From Pseudoduganella ginsengisoli (lineage in GTDB: Bacteria > Pseudomonadota > Gammaproteobacteria > Burkholderiales > Burkholderiaceae_D): a stretch of DNA of 64,000 nucleotides. The notes below the pieces were generated by a model that saw only the letters and a program-made list of their open reading frames with translations, was not told where the DNA came from and did no database searches. The position numbers and the translations under genes were made by a program. Below, piece after piece: positions 21,647-30,768 of the stretch. Numbering within the stretch: the stretch's first letter is position 1; each line of letters opens with the position of its first letter. Location of the stretch: NCBI RefSeq assembly GCF_009720865.1, contig NZ_WNLA01000010.1:124001-188000 (forward strand), in the 5' to 3' direction.

Positions 21647-23242
21647 ATGCCGTACCTGCGCCGTTCCGCAGCATTGCTTGCTTTGCTCGCTTCCCAAGCC
21701 GCTTACGCGGACAATATTTCCCTGCGCTTGAACTTCACGGAAGGCCGCAATGGCACCGAGTTCACGCCGGCCCATGCTGAAATCGGCACGTTTGCCGTCA
21801 CGCCAGACGTGCGTAAAGGCGCGGAAGGCAGTCAGTGGCGTGTGGTGGCGAAGGATGCTGCCGGGAATATCCTGCATGAAGTGACCGTCCATAACAGCCA
21901 GCAGCGCCACATCGAAGTATTCAACCGTAAAACAGGCGCCATTGACGTGTCGCAGCACGTCAAGCGTCCGAACGGCGTGTTTGAAGTCTCGCTGCCGTTT
22001 GATAAAGCCACGGCGACGGTAGAAGTGTTGCCAGTCGTTCATGGCAACTCGGCGGCCAAAACCGCCGCAGCCACCACGCCGCTGGCGACCTATGGCCGCG
22101 CCGCATTGGAACAGCTGGCCACCACCAGCCAGGCCAGTAGCAAAACCGCGTTAGCTGCAGTGCCTGCCGCGACGGCCACCACCATCCTCAACAATGGTCC
22201 TTCCGGCATCAAGATGGATTACGTGTTTGTCGGCGACGGCTACACGGCAGCGGAAATGGGCAAGTGGCAAGCTGATGCACAAAAAGTCATCAATGGCTTC
22301 CTGGCCGACCCTGTCTTTGCCGCGAATAAATCGTCGATGAATATCCGCCGCGTGGACGTGGCCAGTAACCAGTCCGGCGCCGACGAAATCGACAAGGGCA
22401 TTTATAAAGACACGGCCATGGATGGCGCGTTCGGCTGCTACAACATCGACCGCTTGCTGTGCGTGGATTCCACCAAGGTGTACAACATCGTTGGTTCCGT
22501 GTTGAAGCCGGATGAGCGCGACGTGATTGTCGTGATTTCGAATTCCACCCGATATGGCGGTTCCGGCGGCGATGTGGCCACACTGTCGATGGCGGACCAG
22601 TCGATTGAAATTGCCCTGCACGAAATCGGCCACACGGCATTTGCGCTGGCCGATGAATACGAGTACGGCACGTGCGACACGTCGGCCGAGCCAGCGCAAG
22701 TTGACGTTTCGCTCAACGGCACGCGTTCCGTAAAGTGGGGCAATTTGATTTCTGCCAGCACGCCGGTACCGACGCAGCCAGGCATGTATGCCAACGGCAC
22801 GGTCGGCGTGTTCCAGGGCGGGCAATATTGCACTGCAGGCAAGTATCGCCCGACGGAAAACTCGCGCATGCGCACGTTGGGCTATCCATGGCATGCCGTC
22901 AATGAAGGCGCTGTGCGCAACGTGTTTGCGAAATACACCGGCGTGACGCAGACCGGCACGCTGGCATCCGGCGGCAGCGCCAACGCACCGAGCGCGTCGC
23001 CTGGCTATGTGTCGGCTGGCGCAGGCACCTTTACGCTGCAGCTGACGGGCCCGGCAGGTACAGATTTCGACTTGTTCTTGTACAAATATTCCGGCAACGC
23101 ATGGGTAAAAGTTGCCTCCAGCGAAGGCTCGACGTCGTCGGAATCCATTTCGTATAACGGTACGGCCGGTTATTACTACGCGCAAGTGAAGTCGTATTCG
23201 GGTGCTGGCGCTTACACGCTGGTCTATAACTTCCCGAAATAA
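21647..23242 (+). CDS. Secreted M64-family metallopeptidase with PPC domain
   Basis: The protein has 531 residues from the ATG at 21647 behind AAAGGAG. A Sec signal peptide (cleavage about AYA-DN, residue 23) is followed by an N-terminal beta-rich domain and a peptidase M64 domain. The zinc motif is HEIGHTAFALADEYEYG with H325, E326 and H329. A C-terminal PPC (pre-peptidase) domain occupies about residues 440-531 and ends in YYYAQVKSYSGAGAYTLVYN. PPC domains are often removed during secretion maturation. The family includes IgA-cleaving enzymes, but substrate cannot be inferred here. It is transcribed divergently from the amidase pair. Confidence 0.9.
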   Translation: MPYLRRSAALLALLASQAAYADNISLRLNFTEGRNGTEFTPAHAEIGTFAVTPDVRKGAEGSQWRVVAKDAAGNILHEVTVHNSQQRHIEVFNRKTGAIDVSQHVKRPNGVFEVSLPFDKATATVEVLPVVHGNSAAKTAAATTPLATYGRAALEQLATTSQASSKTALAAVPAATATTILNNGPSGIKMDYVFVGDGYTAAEMGKWQADAQKVINGFLADPVFAANKSSMNIRRVDVASNQSGADEIDKGIYKDTAMDGAFGCYNIDRLLCVDSTKVYNIVGSVLKPDERDVIVVISNSTRYGGSGGDVATLSMADQSIEIALHEIGHTAFALADEYEYGTCDTSAEPAQVDVSLNGTRSVKWGNLISASTPVPTQPGMYANGTVGVFQGGQYCTAGKYRPTENSRMRTLGYPWHAVNEGAVRNVFAKYTGVTQTGTLASGGSANAPSASPGYVSAGAGTFTLQLTGPAGTDFDLFLYKYSGNAWVKVASSEGSTSSESISYNGTAGYYYAQVKSYSGAGAYTLVYNFPK

Positions 23243-23284
23243 TGGTTGGGCAGGCATGATAATATTTTCAATTTATCAATTAGC

Positions 23285-24223
23285 ATGCCTGCATTTTTCT
23301 CCCGCTACCGGCGCCACTTGGCGCTGGTACTGACCTTACTGCCGGGAATAGCTGCGGCGCAGCTGTTCTCGTCTGCCCCCTCCGTCGTCCGCCAGCGCCC
23401 CTGCTTTGACGAGCCGGCGGCATTCAAATCCGAGAAATTGCAGCGTTTGGAAGAGCGGCTGGCCTGCTATGCCTTCACGTACCAAGTGGATGGATTCAAT
23501 GTGCCGGGTTACGCCGTCATTCCCAAATCAACGGCACAAAAGAAACTACCGGTATTGATTTATAACCGGGGCGGTAACAGCAGCCTTGGCCAAATTACAT
23601 TGGAAAATGTGGCGCGTATTCATATGGACTGGGCAGATCAGGGCTTTATTATCGTGGCAAGCCAGTACCGCGGTACCAAGTTGCCTGGCGTACAAACCGA
23701 AGGCAGGGATGAATATGGCGGCAGCGATGTCGCGGACGTCATGGCCTTATTGCCGATAATCGATGGCATACCGGAAGCGGACGCCAACCGTATTGGCATG
23801 TTTGGTATTAGCCGGGGCAGCATCATGACTTACCGTATGGTTGCGCGCACTCGGCGCATTAAAGCCATTGCCATCTGGGGCGGCATTTCGGATATGGTGA
23901 CGGAATTGCCTCGCCGCCCGGAAATGGAACGGGCCATGGTTAACTATATTCCAGGATTTGCTGCGAACCGTGACCGGCTATTAAAAGACCGTTCCGTCAT
24001 TTATTGGATGGATAAGCTCGATCCTGCATTGCCCATCTTATTGCTGCATGGCGATGCCGATAAAAATGTGGCTGTAGAAAACGCTTCAGTCATGGCCGAA
24101 AAACTGAAAGAAAGAAACCAGCCGCACAAGCTGGTGATTTATCCCGGCGGCGATCACGGGTTGACGAAATACAGATCACAAGCGCGGGAAGAGATACTCG
24201 GCTGGTTTAAACAATATCTGTAA
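23285..24223 (+). CDS. Exported alpha/beta hydrolase (prolyl oligopeptidase S9-like)
   Basis: The protein has 312 residues from the ATG at 23285, chosen because a signal peptide starts there (MPAFFSRYRRHLALVLTLLP); no good ribosome site is visible. The nucleophile elbow is GISRG with Ser176, the acid is in LHGDADKNV and the His in GGDHGLTKY. The oxyanion region is YNRGGN. The family covers dipeptidyl peptidases, acyl-aminoacyl peptidases and esterases, so the substrate is open. It lies 42 bp after the M64 peptidase on the same strand and may share its transcript. Codon use here is more AT-rich than in neighbouring genes. Confidence 0.85.
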   Translation: MPAFFSRYRRHLALVLTLLPGIAAAQLFSSAPSVVRQRPCFDEPAAFKSEKLQRLEERLACYAFTYQVDGFNVPGYAVIPKSTAQKKLPVLIYNRGGNSSLGQITLENVARIHMDWADQGFIIVASQYRGTKLPGVQTEGRDEYGGSDVADVMALLPIIDGIPEADANRIGMFGISRGSIMTYRMVARTRRIKAIAIWGGISDMVTELPRRPEMERAMVNYIPGFAANRDRLLKDRSVIYWMDKLDPALPILLLHGDADKNVAVENASVMAEKLKERNQPHKLVIYPGGDHGLTKYRSQAREEILGWFKQYL

Positions 24224-24240
24224 AGCAGTGGCGCAAAAAG

Positions 24241-24269
24241 AAATGGCCACCCTACAAGAGTGGCCATTT
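24241..24269 (+). terminator. Hairpin after the S9-like hydrolase gene
   Basis: AAATGGCCAC (24241-24250) pairs perfectly with GTGGCCATTT (24260-24269) around a 9-nt loop, 17 bp past the stop codon. The U-tract is only the three T residues of the stem, so it is a probable but imperfect terminator. Confidence 0.55.
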
Positions 24270-24402
24270 GCGAAGTACCTGTCCGGTCCCGCTCAGCAAC
24301 CCCGGCACACCTGTACTTCACGTCTTCACTATAGCACGCACTGCTAAAAAATCGAGCAAAAAAATTGTATGGCGCGGAGAAATTTTAATTCACGCCTGAT
24401 AC

Positions 24403-24417
24403 ATTGATTTAATCAAT
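24403..24417. promoter_or_regulatory. 15-bp palindrome, candidate operator
   Basis: ATTGATTTAATCAAT has perfect 7-bp arms around one central base. It lies 229 bp before the winged-helix regulator gene in an AT-rich, promoter-like stretch. Binding by that regulator is only a guess from proximity. Confidence 0.35.
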
Positions 24418-24645
24418 CCCCGGTAATCATTAATAGAAATGGGCTATTTGCATGTGCGATGTGCAGCGTTCTTGCCATTCAATTGATGCGTCCGCGCCAG
24501 TGTTGCCGATGGCCGGTTGCCATGCGGCGGCGGCAGGCTACTGTCGCACCGGCGCGTCAGCTGTCTGTTGGTGTTCCTCTATGCAATAGCGAAAGTGCAT
24601 GCTCTCTGTGCCAGAAGCTGGCGCATACGTGCTAAGATTTGGCCC

Positions 24646-25248
24646 ATGATCGCCCAAGCCCTCTTCACACCCGCCCAGCAAAAGCTACTGGGGTTGATGT
24701 TCGTCCGCGTCAACGATGGTTTTCACCTGAACGAGATCATGCGTCTCACGGGGCTCGGCAGTGCATCTGCGCAACGTGAATTGCGCCGCCTGCATGATTC
24801 CGGATTGATTGTTTCCGAGCGCATTGGCAATGTACGCCGTTTCCGTCCCAATAAAGACAGTCTCGTGTACGAAGAGTTATCGAGCCTCGTGCGTAAAACC
24901 TTCGGCCTTGTCAGTGTATTGAATTCCGCGTTGTCGCCGCTGGGCGATGTATTGAATGTCGCCTTTGTTTATGGCGCCAGCGCCATGGAACAGGAAGCCA
25001 CTGAAGGCAAGATTGAATTGCTGCTGATTGGCGATAACACCAGCTATGGTGAATTGCTGTCTCGGCTTCCCGTTGCGGAACGTATTCTGCGCCGTAAAAT
25101 CAACCCCAACCTGTATTCGCTGCCGGACTTCCGCCGCCGCTTGCGTGAACAACAGCAATTCCTCGTGCAGGTTTTACGGGAGCCCAAAGTCTTTGTGTGG
25201 GGCGATGAAACGGATTTGAATTATGTGAGCCGTATCGAGGAGAATTAA
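24646..25248 (+). CDS. Winged-helix regulator fused to degenerate nucleotidyltransferase fold
   Basis: The protein has 200 residues from the ATG at 24646, where homology-like sequence begins. Residues about 10-75 form a winged helix-turn-helix (LNEIMRLTGLGSASAQRELRR then LHDSGLIVSERIGNVRRFRP). Residues about 85-190 resemble the MNT-type nucleotidyltransferase domain: the usual FGS(x)DxD pattern appears as VYGASAMEQEATEGKIELLLIG. The Ser of GS and both acidic metal ligands are replaced, so catalysis is unlikely. Such wHTH-NTase proteins are usually regulators. It is followed after one base by the DUF962 gene, so the two are coupled. Confidence 0.8.
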   Translation: MIAQALFTPAQQKLLGLMFVRVNDGFHLNEIMRLTGLGSASAQRELRRLHDSGLIVSERIGNVRRFRPNKDSLVYEELSSLVRKTFGLVSVLNSALSPLGDVLNVAFVYGASAMEQEATEGKIELLLIGDNTSYGELLSRLPVAERILRRKINPNLYSLPDFRRRLREQQQFLVQVLREPKVFVWGDETDLNYVSRIEEN

Positions 25249-25249
25249 C

Positions 25250-25564
25250 ATGCAGACGCAGATACAACGGTTTAATACTTTTACCGAGTTTTATCCGTTT
25301 TATCTGCAAGAGCATTCCAATGCCACATGCCGGCGTTTGCATTTCGTTGGATCGTCGCTGGTGCTGTTAATTCTGGTTGCTGCGATTGTGACCGGGCATT
25401 ATGTGCTGTTTTGGATGATGCCGTTTGCGGGTTACGGTTTTGCATGGATCGGCCATTTCTTCTTTGAAAAAAATCGCCCGGCCACATTTACCTACCCAAT
25501 TTATAGTTTGATCGGCGATTGGGTCATGTATAAAGATATGTTGGTTGGAAAAATCCGCTGGTAA
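25250..25564 (+). CDS. DUF962 / Mpo1-like membrane protein
   Basis: The 104-residue protein shows the conserved DUF962 motifs: FYPFYLQEHSNATCRRLHFVG near the start (in two parts) and FAWIGHFFFEKNRPATFTYP near the end. Two hydrophobic helices occupy about residues 33-72. Conserved His residues (EH, LHF, GHF) are the family's likely iron ligands. Yeast Mpo1 is an Fe(II) dioxygenase that alpha-oxidises 2-hydroxy fatty acids at the membrane. A similar lipid-oxidation role is possible but unproven in bacteria. It starts one base after the stop of the winged-helix regulator. Confidence 0.85.
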   Translation: MQTQIQRFNTFTEFYPFYLQEHSNATCRRLHFVGSSLVLLILVAAIVTGHYVLFWMMPFAGYGFAWIGHFFFEKNRPATFTYPIYSLIGDWVMYKDMLVGKIRW

Positions 25565-25691
25565 ATGCCGCCTTGTGGCGGGCGTGCCGCAGCATTCTGG
25601 CAATAAATTACTTTCCTCTTGACACCAATTTAGCAGTCGCGGATGCTTTCTATAATGCATGTGCTTTGACTGACGCCGCTCGGGAGGTTCT

Positions 25692-28600
25692 TTGAAACCC
25701 CTGTTTTACCCCGCTATCAGCCTGATGAGCAGGCTGCGCTATGCGCATAAGTTTTTCCTGCTGGGGGTGCTTGCGCTGGGGGCGATTGTTGTATTGCTGA
25801 CGCAATTGTTCGTCGCGGTGGATAAAGTGATCGAACCCAGCCGCGAAGAATTGCGGGGTGTCGAAGCGCTGGTGCGGTTAAACCGCGCTATTCAATTAGT
25901 CCAGCATGACCGCGGCTTGTCGGCCGGGTTACTTGGCGGTAATCCCGCCTTTGGTCCCAAACAGCGCGCCAAGGCTGCCGAAGTCGACCTCGCATTTGGC
26001 CAGCTAACAGAAACTATTCCCGTGTCAGTGGCCGCGTCGCAGCGCTGGCGCGAAGTCACGTCCGATTGGCGCGCGCTGCGCCAGTTTGGTTTGGAATGGA
26101 CGCAGAAGATCAATACGCTGCGCCACGAGCAATTGATTGCAAAAATGCTCACGCTCGGCACGGACATTGCCGATGCCAATTCGCTGACCCTGGATCCGGA
26201 GATTTCTTCGTATTACCTGATTGATACGCTGGTCAAATTGCCCTTCTTTACGGAGCGGCTGGGCCAGCTGCGTGCCGCCGGGGTTGCTATCGTGGCGCGT
26301 GGCACGGTCACCGATGCGGAAAAACTGGAAATGGCGGGATTGCTGGGCCATATGCGTATCGCGCGCGACTTGCAGACGGCTAACCTGGAAAAGGTCACGA
26401 CTTACAATCCCGCGCTGCGGCCCGTCATCGCGGGGCTGGACCAGCGAATCGAAGCAGGCATCCGCAATACCGTGACGATCGTGCAAGAGGAAATCATGGG
26501 CGGCCGCATGGGAATGAGCACGGCGGCGTATATCGACCACTTTACTCACTTGATTGACCAGTTTTATGCCGGTGGCGAAGAAGTGCTGGCGCCGGCGCTG
26601 CGTTCCGCGCTGACCAGGCGCATTGCCCTGGCCCGTGAAAAATTGATATGGTTCGGCGGACTGACCTTGCTGGCTTGCCTGCTGTTTGCGTATTTCGCAG
26701 TGGGCGCTTACTTATCCCTGACGGAACAAATCCAGCATGTACTGGCCACGTTGCGCGTCCTGGGCGACGATTGCCGCGAGCGGGCCGAGATGGTGGAAGC
26801 CATTGCCGCCGGCGATTTGAGCCGTGACGTGCGCGAGCCGCCGCCGCTCGACCTGGGCAAGTTTTCCGGCTTGCGCGACGAAATCGGCGCGCTGGGCATG
26901 GCGATGGCGGGCATGAGCGATGCGCAGCTGTTGCTGGGCAAGGGCTTTGCCCGCATGACGCGGACCTTGCGCACGCACCGCGACGATGAGCGGCGCCAGG
27001 ACTGGTCCAAGAGCGGTATCAATACCTTAAATAGGCAATTACGGGGCGACCGCGAACTGGAACAATTGACGGCGCCCGTGATCCGTTTCATGACGGAACA
27101 CGTGGGCGGCGCCGTGGGGGCGCTGTACCTGTTTGATTCGGAACGGCAAATACTGGATTTGGCCGCGTCGTATGCCATGACGCCGTCGCAGCCGGCGCGC
27201 GCCCACATTGCGCTGGGCGAGGGATGGGCAGGCATGGCCGCGGTCGAGCGCCGCACGGCGGTATTAAAGCAAGTGCCATCGTCTTATCTTGATGTGGCGT
27301 CCGCGCTGGGCGGCACGGCGCCCGCTGCCGTGGTGGCGGTGCCGCTGGTGCATGACGGCAGTTTGATGGGACTGGTGGAGGTGGGCACCCTGGGCGAACT
27401 GGAGGACTACAAAACCGCGTGGCTGGAACAGGCGGCCGAAGCCGTGGCGGTGGCCATCAGCGTCGAACAGGGGCGCCGCCGTGTGTCCACGCTGCTGGAG
27501 CAGACGCAGGTCCAAACTGAAGAATTAATGGTCCAGCAGGAAGAATTGCAGCAATCGAATGAAGAACTGGAAGAACGCGCGCAATTGCTGGAACAGCAGC
27601 GTGAAGTGATCCGGCAAAAGAGTGCGGAAAGCGAGCAAGTCAGCCGTGAATTGCGGCGCAAGGCCGAGGAACTGGAACGCACCAGTGCCTACAAGTCGGA
27701 ATTCCTCGCCAATATGTCGCATGAATTGCGCACGCCGCTAAACAGCATGCTGATTCTGTCCAGCCTGCTCAAGCAAAACAAGGAAGGCAAGCTCAGTGAC
27801 AAGCAAGTGGAATATGCGGCCACCATCAACAGTGCCGGCAAGGATTTGCTGAACTTGATCAACGATATCCTGGACTTGTCGAAGATCGAAGCGGGCCGCG
27901 TGGAATTACAGATGGAATCCGTCGCGATCGGTGATTTGGCCACGCAATTGCGCGACTTGTTCATGCCGCAGGCGGAGCACCAGGGCTTGGCGTTTTCCGT
28001 CGACGTGGCGCCAGGCGTTCCTGCGGTCGTGACGACGGATGAACAGCGCTTGCAGCAGGTATTGAAAAACTTGCTGGCCAATGCCATCAAATTCACGTCG
28101 CACGGCCGGGTGGGGCTGTCGATCCGTCCCGCCGTGCCGGGCGAACATGGTTTGCAGGACGCCGCCGTGGCATTTGCCGTCAGTGACACTGGTGTCGGCA
28201 TCGCGCCGGACCAGCACGAACGCATCTTCCACGCGTTCCAGCAGGCAGATGGCTCCACCAGCCGCAAATATGGCGGCACGGGCCTGGGGTTGTCGATTTC
28301 CCGCCAATTGGCGCGCTGCATGGGCGGCGAACTTGCGCTGTCCAGCGCTCCTGGCGCCGGCAGCATCTTTACGCTATTCCTGCCGTTCGACGGCAGCGCC
28401 GCGAACGCAGCCCACGCGTATGCGCCGCCTGCGCCCGCCGAGTTGCCGCCGGCTGCCGCGCCGGCGCCGCATGCTGGCGTCCCCGTTCAGCCGTTGCAGG
28501 AATTTTCCGCGCCACCGCCGGCTGCATTCCCCACGGCTGCAGGCGGCCCGGCCCGGCCTGCATTTGCCGCACCGGCTGCCGCCCCCACTGCGCAGGGCGC

Positions 28601-29828
28601 CGGCGCGATGGAAGATGACCGCTGCAGCGTGCTGCCGGAAACCCGCTGCATCCTGATCGTGGAAGATGATGTGGCGTTTGCCGGCATCTTGCGCGACACC
28701 GTGCGCGAACATGGCTTCCAGGCCATCGTGGCCTGCGATGGCGAAGAAGGGCTGGCGCTGGCGGAGCGCTTCCGCCCCAATGCCATCCTGCTGGACGTGA
28801 TGCTGCCCCACATCGATGGCTGGGGCGTCATGCGCAGTATTAAAGACAACCCGGCCACGCGCCACATTCCCGTGCACTTCATCACGTGCCTGGAGGACCG
28901 CCAGAAAGCGCTGGGACTGGGCGCCATCGGTTTTATCACGAAGCCGGTCTCCTCGGAACAGCTGGACCAGGTGCTTGATTCCATTGGCGCCGTCATTGAC
29001 CGCAAGGACAAGCGCCTGCTGGTGGTGGAAGACGATGAAGCCGAAGCCATGAGCGTGGCGGAATTGCTGTCAGCCGATGGCCTGCATATCACGATTGCGC
29101 ATTCCGGCGGCGAAGCACTGGCCTTGCTGCGGCAGCGCTACTACGATTGCATGGTGCTGGACCTGGGCTTGTCCGGCATGTCCGGCTTTGAGTTGCTGGA
29201 CCAGCTGCAAGCGAACCAGTGCGCGCCGCACATGCCGGTCATCGTGCATTCGGGCCGCAGCCTGTCGGAGGCCGATGAAGCGCGTCTGCGGCGCTATACG
29301 GACAGCATCATCGTCAAGGGCGCCAAGAGCCCCGAGCGGCTGGTGGGGGAAGTCAGCCTGTTCCTGCACCTGGTGGAAACGTCGCTGCCACAAGACCAGC
29401 AAAAAATGATCCGCCGCTCGCTCGACAAGGAAGCCATGTTTGAACGGCGTAAAGTGCTGCTGGTCGATGACGATATCCGCAATATCTTTTCGCTGACCTC
29501 CGTGCTGGCCGAGAAGGGCATGCAAATCGTAGAAGCGGGCAATGGCATTGAAGCACTGGCGCGGCTGCAGGAACATCCCGACATCGACATCGTGCTGATG
29601 GATATCATGATGCCGGAAATGGATGGTTTCGAAGCGATGCGCCGCATCCGGCGCGATGCACGCTGGGCGCGCTTGCCCGTGATTGCGCTGACAGCTAAAG
29701 CCATGCTGGGCGACCAGCGGCAGTGCCTCGACGCGGGTGCCAGCGATTACCTGGCCAAGCCGGTCGATCTCGACAAACTGTTTTCGCTGATGCGGGTCTG
29801 GCTGTATCAGGCCGGGGAGGTGGCATGA
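25692..29828 (+). CDS. Hybrid histidine kinase: sensor-HAMP-GAF-HisKA-HATPase-REC-REC-REC
   Basis: The 1378-residue protein starts at a TTG behind GGGAGG; an in-frame ATG lies 11 codons later. Order of parts: membrane helix (about 20-42), a helical NIT-like periplasmic sensor (HDRGLSAGLLGG is typical), second helix (about 317-337), HAMP (about 340-400), GAF (about 455-600) and coiled coil (600-660). HisKA follows with His677 in MSHELRTPLN, then HATPase with DTGVGIAP and GTGLGLSISRQLA. A Pro/Ala linker (about 905-970) leads to three receivers, each with its Asp (LLDVMLPH, VLDLGLSG, LMDIMMPE). The stop overlaps the CheR start (ATGA). The signal sensed is unknown. Confidence 0.95.
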   Translation: MKPLFYPAISLMSRLRYAHKFFLLGVLALGAIVVLLTQLFVAVDKVIEPSREELRGVEALVRLNRAIQLVQHDRGLSAGLLGGNPAFGPKQRAKAAEVDLAFGQLTETIPVSVAASQRWREVTSDWRALRQFGLEWTQKINTLRHEQLIAKMLTLGTDIADANSLTLDPEISSYYLIDTLVKLPFFTERLGQLRAAGVAIVARGTVTDAEKLEMAGLLGHMRIARDLQTANLEKVTTYNPALRPVIAGLDQRIEAGIRNTVTIVQEEIMGGRMGMSTAAYIDHFTHLIDQFYAGGEEVLAPALRSALTRRIALAREKLIWFGGLTLLACLLFAYFAVGAYLSLTEQIQHVLATLRVLGDDCRERAEMVEAIAAGDLSRDVREPPPLDLGKFSGLRDEIGALGMAMAGMSDAQLLLGKGFARMTRTLRTHRDDERRQDWSKSGINTLNRQLRGDRELEQLTAPVIRFMTEHVGGAVGALYLFDSERQILDLAASYAMTPSQPARAHIALGEGWAGMAAVERRTAVLKQVPSSYLDVASALGGTAPAAVVAVPLVHDGSLMGLVEVGTLGELEDYKTAWLEQAAEAVAVAISVEQGRRRVSTLLEQTQVQTEELMVQQEELQQSNEELEERAQLLEQQREVIRQKSAESEQVSRELRRKAEELERTSAYKSEFLANMSHELRTPLNSMLILSSLLKQNKEGKLSDKQVEYAATINSAGKDLLNLINDILDLSKIEAGRVELQMESVAIGDLATQLRDLFMPQAEHQGLAFSVDVAPGVPAVVTTDEQRLQQVLKNLLANAIKFTSHGRVGLSIRPAVPGEHGLQDAAVAFAVSDTGVGIAPDQHERIFHAFQQADGSTSRKYGGTGLGLSISRQLARCMGGELALSSAPGAGSIFTLFLPFDGSAANAAHAYAPPAPAELPPAAAPAPHAGVPVQPLQEFSAPPPAAFPTAAGGPARPAFAAPAAAPTAQGAGAMEDDRCSVLPETRCILIVEDDVAFAGILRDTVREHGFQAIVACDGEEGLALAERFRPNAILLDVMLPHIDGWGVMRSIKDNPATRHIPVHFITCLEDRQKALGLGAIGFITKPVSSEQLDQVLDSIGAVIDRKDKRLLVVEDDEAEAMSVAELLSADGLHITIAHSGGEALALLRQRYYDCMVLDLGLSGMSGFELLDQLQANQCAPHMPVIVHSGRSLSEADEARLRRYTDSIIVKGAKSPERLVGEVSLFLHLVETSLPQDQQKMIRRSLDKEAMFERRKVLLVDDDIRNIFSLTSVLAEKGMQIVEAGNGIEALARLQEHPDIDIVLMDIMMPEMDGFEAMRRIRRDARWARLPVIALTAKAMLGDQRQCLDAGASDYLAKPVDLDKLFSLMRVWLYQAGEVA

Positions 29829-30688
29829 ACGAACAGCAGATTGTTGCACTGGAAATCGATATGCTGGTGTCCGCCATCCGCCAGGCGCACGGCTATGACT
29901 TTTCCGAATATGCGCAAGCGTCGCTGACGCGGCGCCTGATGGCGTGGCTGGCCAAATCCGGCTATGGCAGCTTTGGCACGGCCATGTCGGCCGTGCTGCG
30001 CGATGCCGCCGTCTGCCGCGCACTGGTGGAAGACGTCACCGTCAATGTGTCGGACATGTTCCGCGATCCCGTGTTTTTCCGCACGTTGCGCGCGGAAGTG
30101 GTGCCGCATTTGCGCACGTATCCGCACGCGAAAATCTGGGTGGCGGGATGTGCGGGCGGCGAAGAAGTACTGTCATTGGCCATCATCTTGCGCGAAGAAG
30201 GGCTCGACGAACAGTGCCGCATCTATGCGACGGATTTGAATGAAGCCGTGCTGGAACGGGCGCGCCAGGGCATGTTTGATTTGCGTGAAATGCAGCGCTA
30301 CACGCGCAATTACCAGCAGTCTGGCGGCACGGCAGCCTTTTCCGATTACTATGTGGCGCGCTACGGCCGCGCGCTGTTTGATCCGGGCTTGCTGCGCAAT
30401 GTGGTCTTTGCTGCGCACAACCTGGCCACTGACGCTGATTTCAGTGAAATGCAATTGATCCTGTGCCGTAACGTGATGATTTACTTTAAGCCGTCGCTGA
30501 AGGAGCGCTTGCTGTCGCTGTTTGACGGCTGCCTGACGCCGGGCGGTTTCCTGTGCCTGGGCACCAAGGAAACACTGGACCAGCGCGGCATTTCGCCTCA
30601 TTACAAGGAAGTCGCGCCACAAACACGCATCTATCGCAAGGAATACACGCGAAACATGCGCGCCGCAGTAATGGGAGTGGCGCCATGA
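29825..30688 (+). CDS. CheR-type protein methyltransferase
   Basis: The protein has 287 residues from the ATG that overlaps the upstream kinase stop. The SAM motif is WVAGCAGGEEVLSLAIILREE (in two parts), and the conserved LILCRNVMIYF block is present with the family's N-terminal helical domain. CheR enzymes methylate Glu residues of chemoreceptors, but no receptor, CheA or CheW gene lies in this operon. The substrate may be a receptor elsewhere, or the partner kinases may be controlled another way. The last 20 residues (IYRKEYTRNMRAAVMGVAP) are repeated almost exactly in the micro-ORF that follows. Confidence 0.95.
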   Translation: MNEQQIVALEIDMLVSAIRQAHGYDFSEYAQASLTRRLMAWLAKSGYGSFGTAMSAVLRDAAVCRALVEDVTVNVSDMFRDPVFFRTLRAEVVPHLRTYPHAKIWVAGCAGGEEVLSLAIILREEGLDEQCRIYATDLNEAVLERARQGMFDLREMQRYTRNYQQSGGTAAFSDYYVARYGRALFDPGLLRNVVFAAHNLATDADFSEMQLILCRNVMIYFKPSLKERLLSLFDGCLTPGGFLCLGTKETLDQRGISPHYKEVAPQTRIYRKEYTRNMRAAVMGVAP

Positions 30689-30768
30689 AGCGCGCAATCA
30701 AAAAACATATCTATCGCAAGGAGTACACGCGCAACACACGCGCTGCAGTGACGGGAGCGGCGCGATGA
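30629..30768 (+). repeat. Two direct 60-bp repeats at the cheR/cheB junction
   Basis: Copy 1 is 30629-30688, the end of the CheR gene. Copy 2 is 30709-30768, the micro-ORF. Aligned without gaps they differ at 9 of 60 positions, several of them in third codon positions, which hints at selection on the encoded peptide. The repeat period is 80 bp. Confidence 0.85.
30685..30768 (+). CDS. 27-residue micro-ORF duplicating the CheR C-terminus
   Basis: A complete ORF (ATG 30685, TGA 30766) fits exactly between cheR and cheB with ATGA overlaps on both sides. After seven new residues (MKRAIKK) it repeats the CheR tail: HIYRKEYTRNTRAAVTGAAR. The underlying 60-bp DNA repeats are 80 bp apart and about 85 percent identical. 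It is strongly basic. Either it is a functional peptide, or it is a remnant of a tandem duplication kept open to couple translation of cheB to cheR. Confidence 0.6.
   Translation: MKRAIKKHIYRKEYTRNTRAAVTGAAR

Larger units (their letters stand above)
24224..24645. other. 422-bp AT-rich intergenic region
   Basis: No gene is seen here. The region contains an inverted repeat just after the hydrolase gene (24241-24269), an AT-rich tract (about 24335-24440) and a 15-bp palindrome (24403-24417), and then the leader of the winged-helix regulator gene. The GC content is clearly below the surroundings. Confidence 0.6.
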
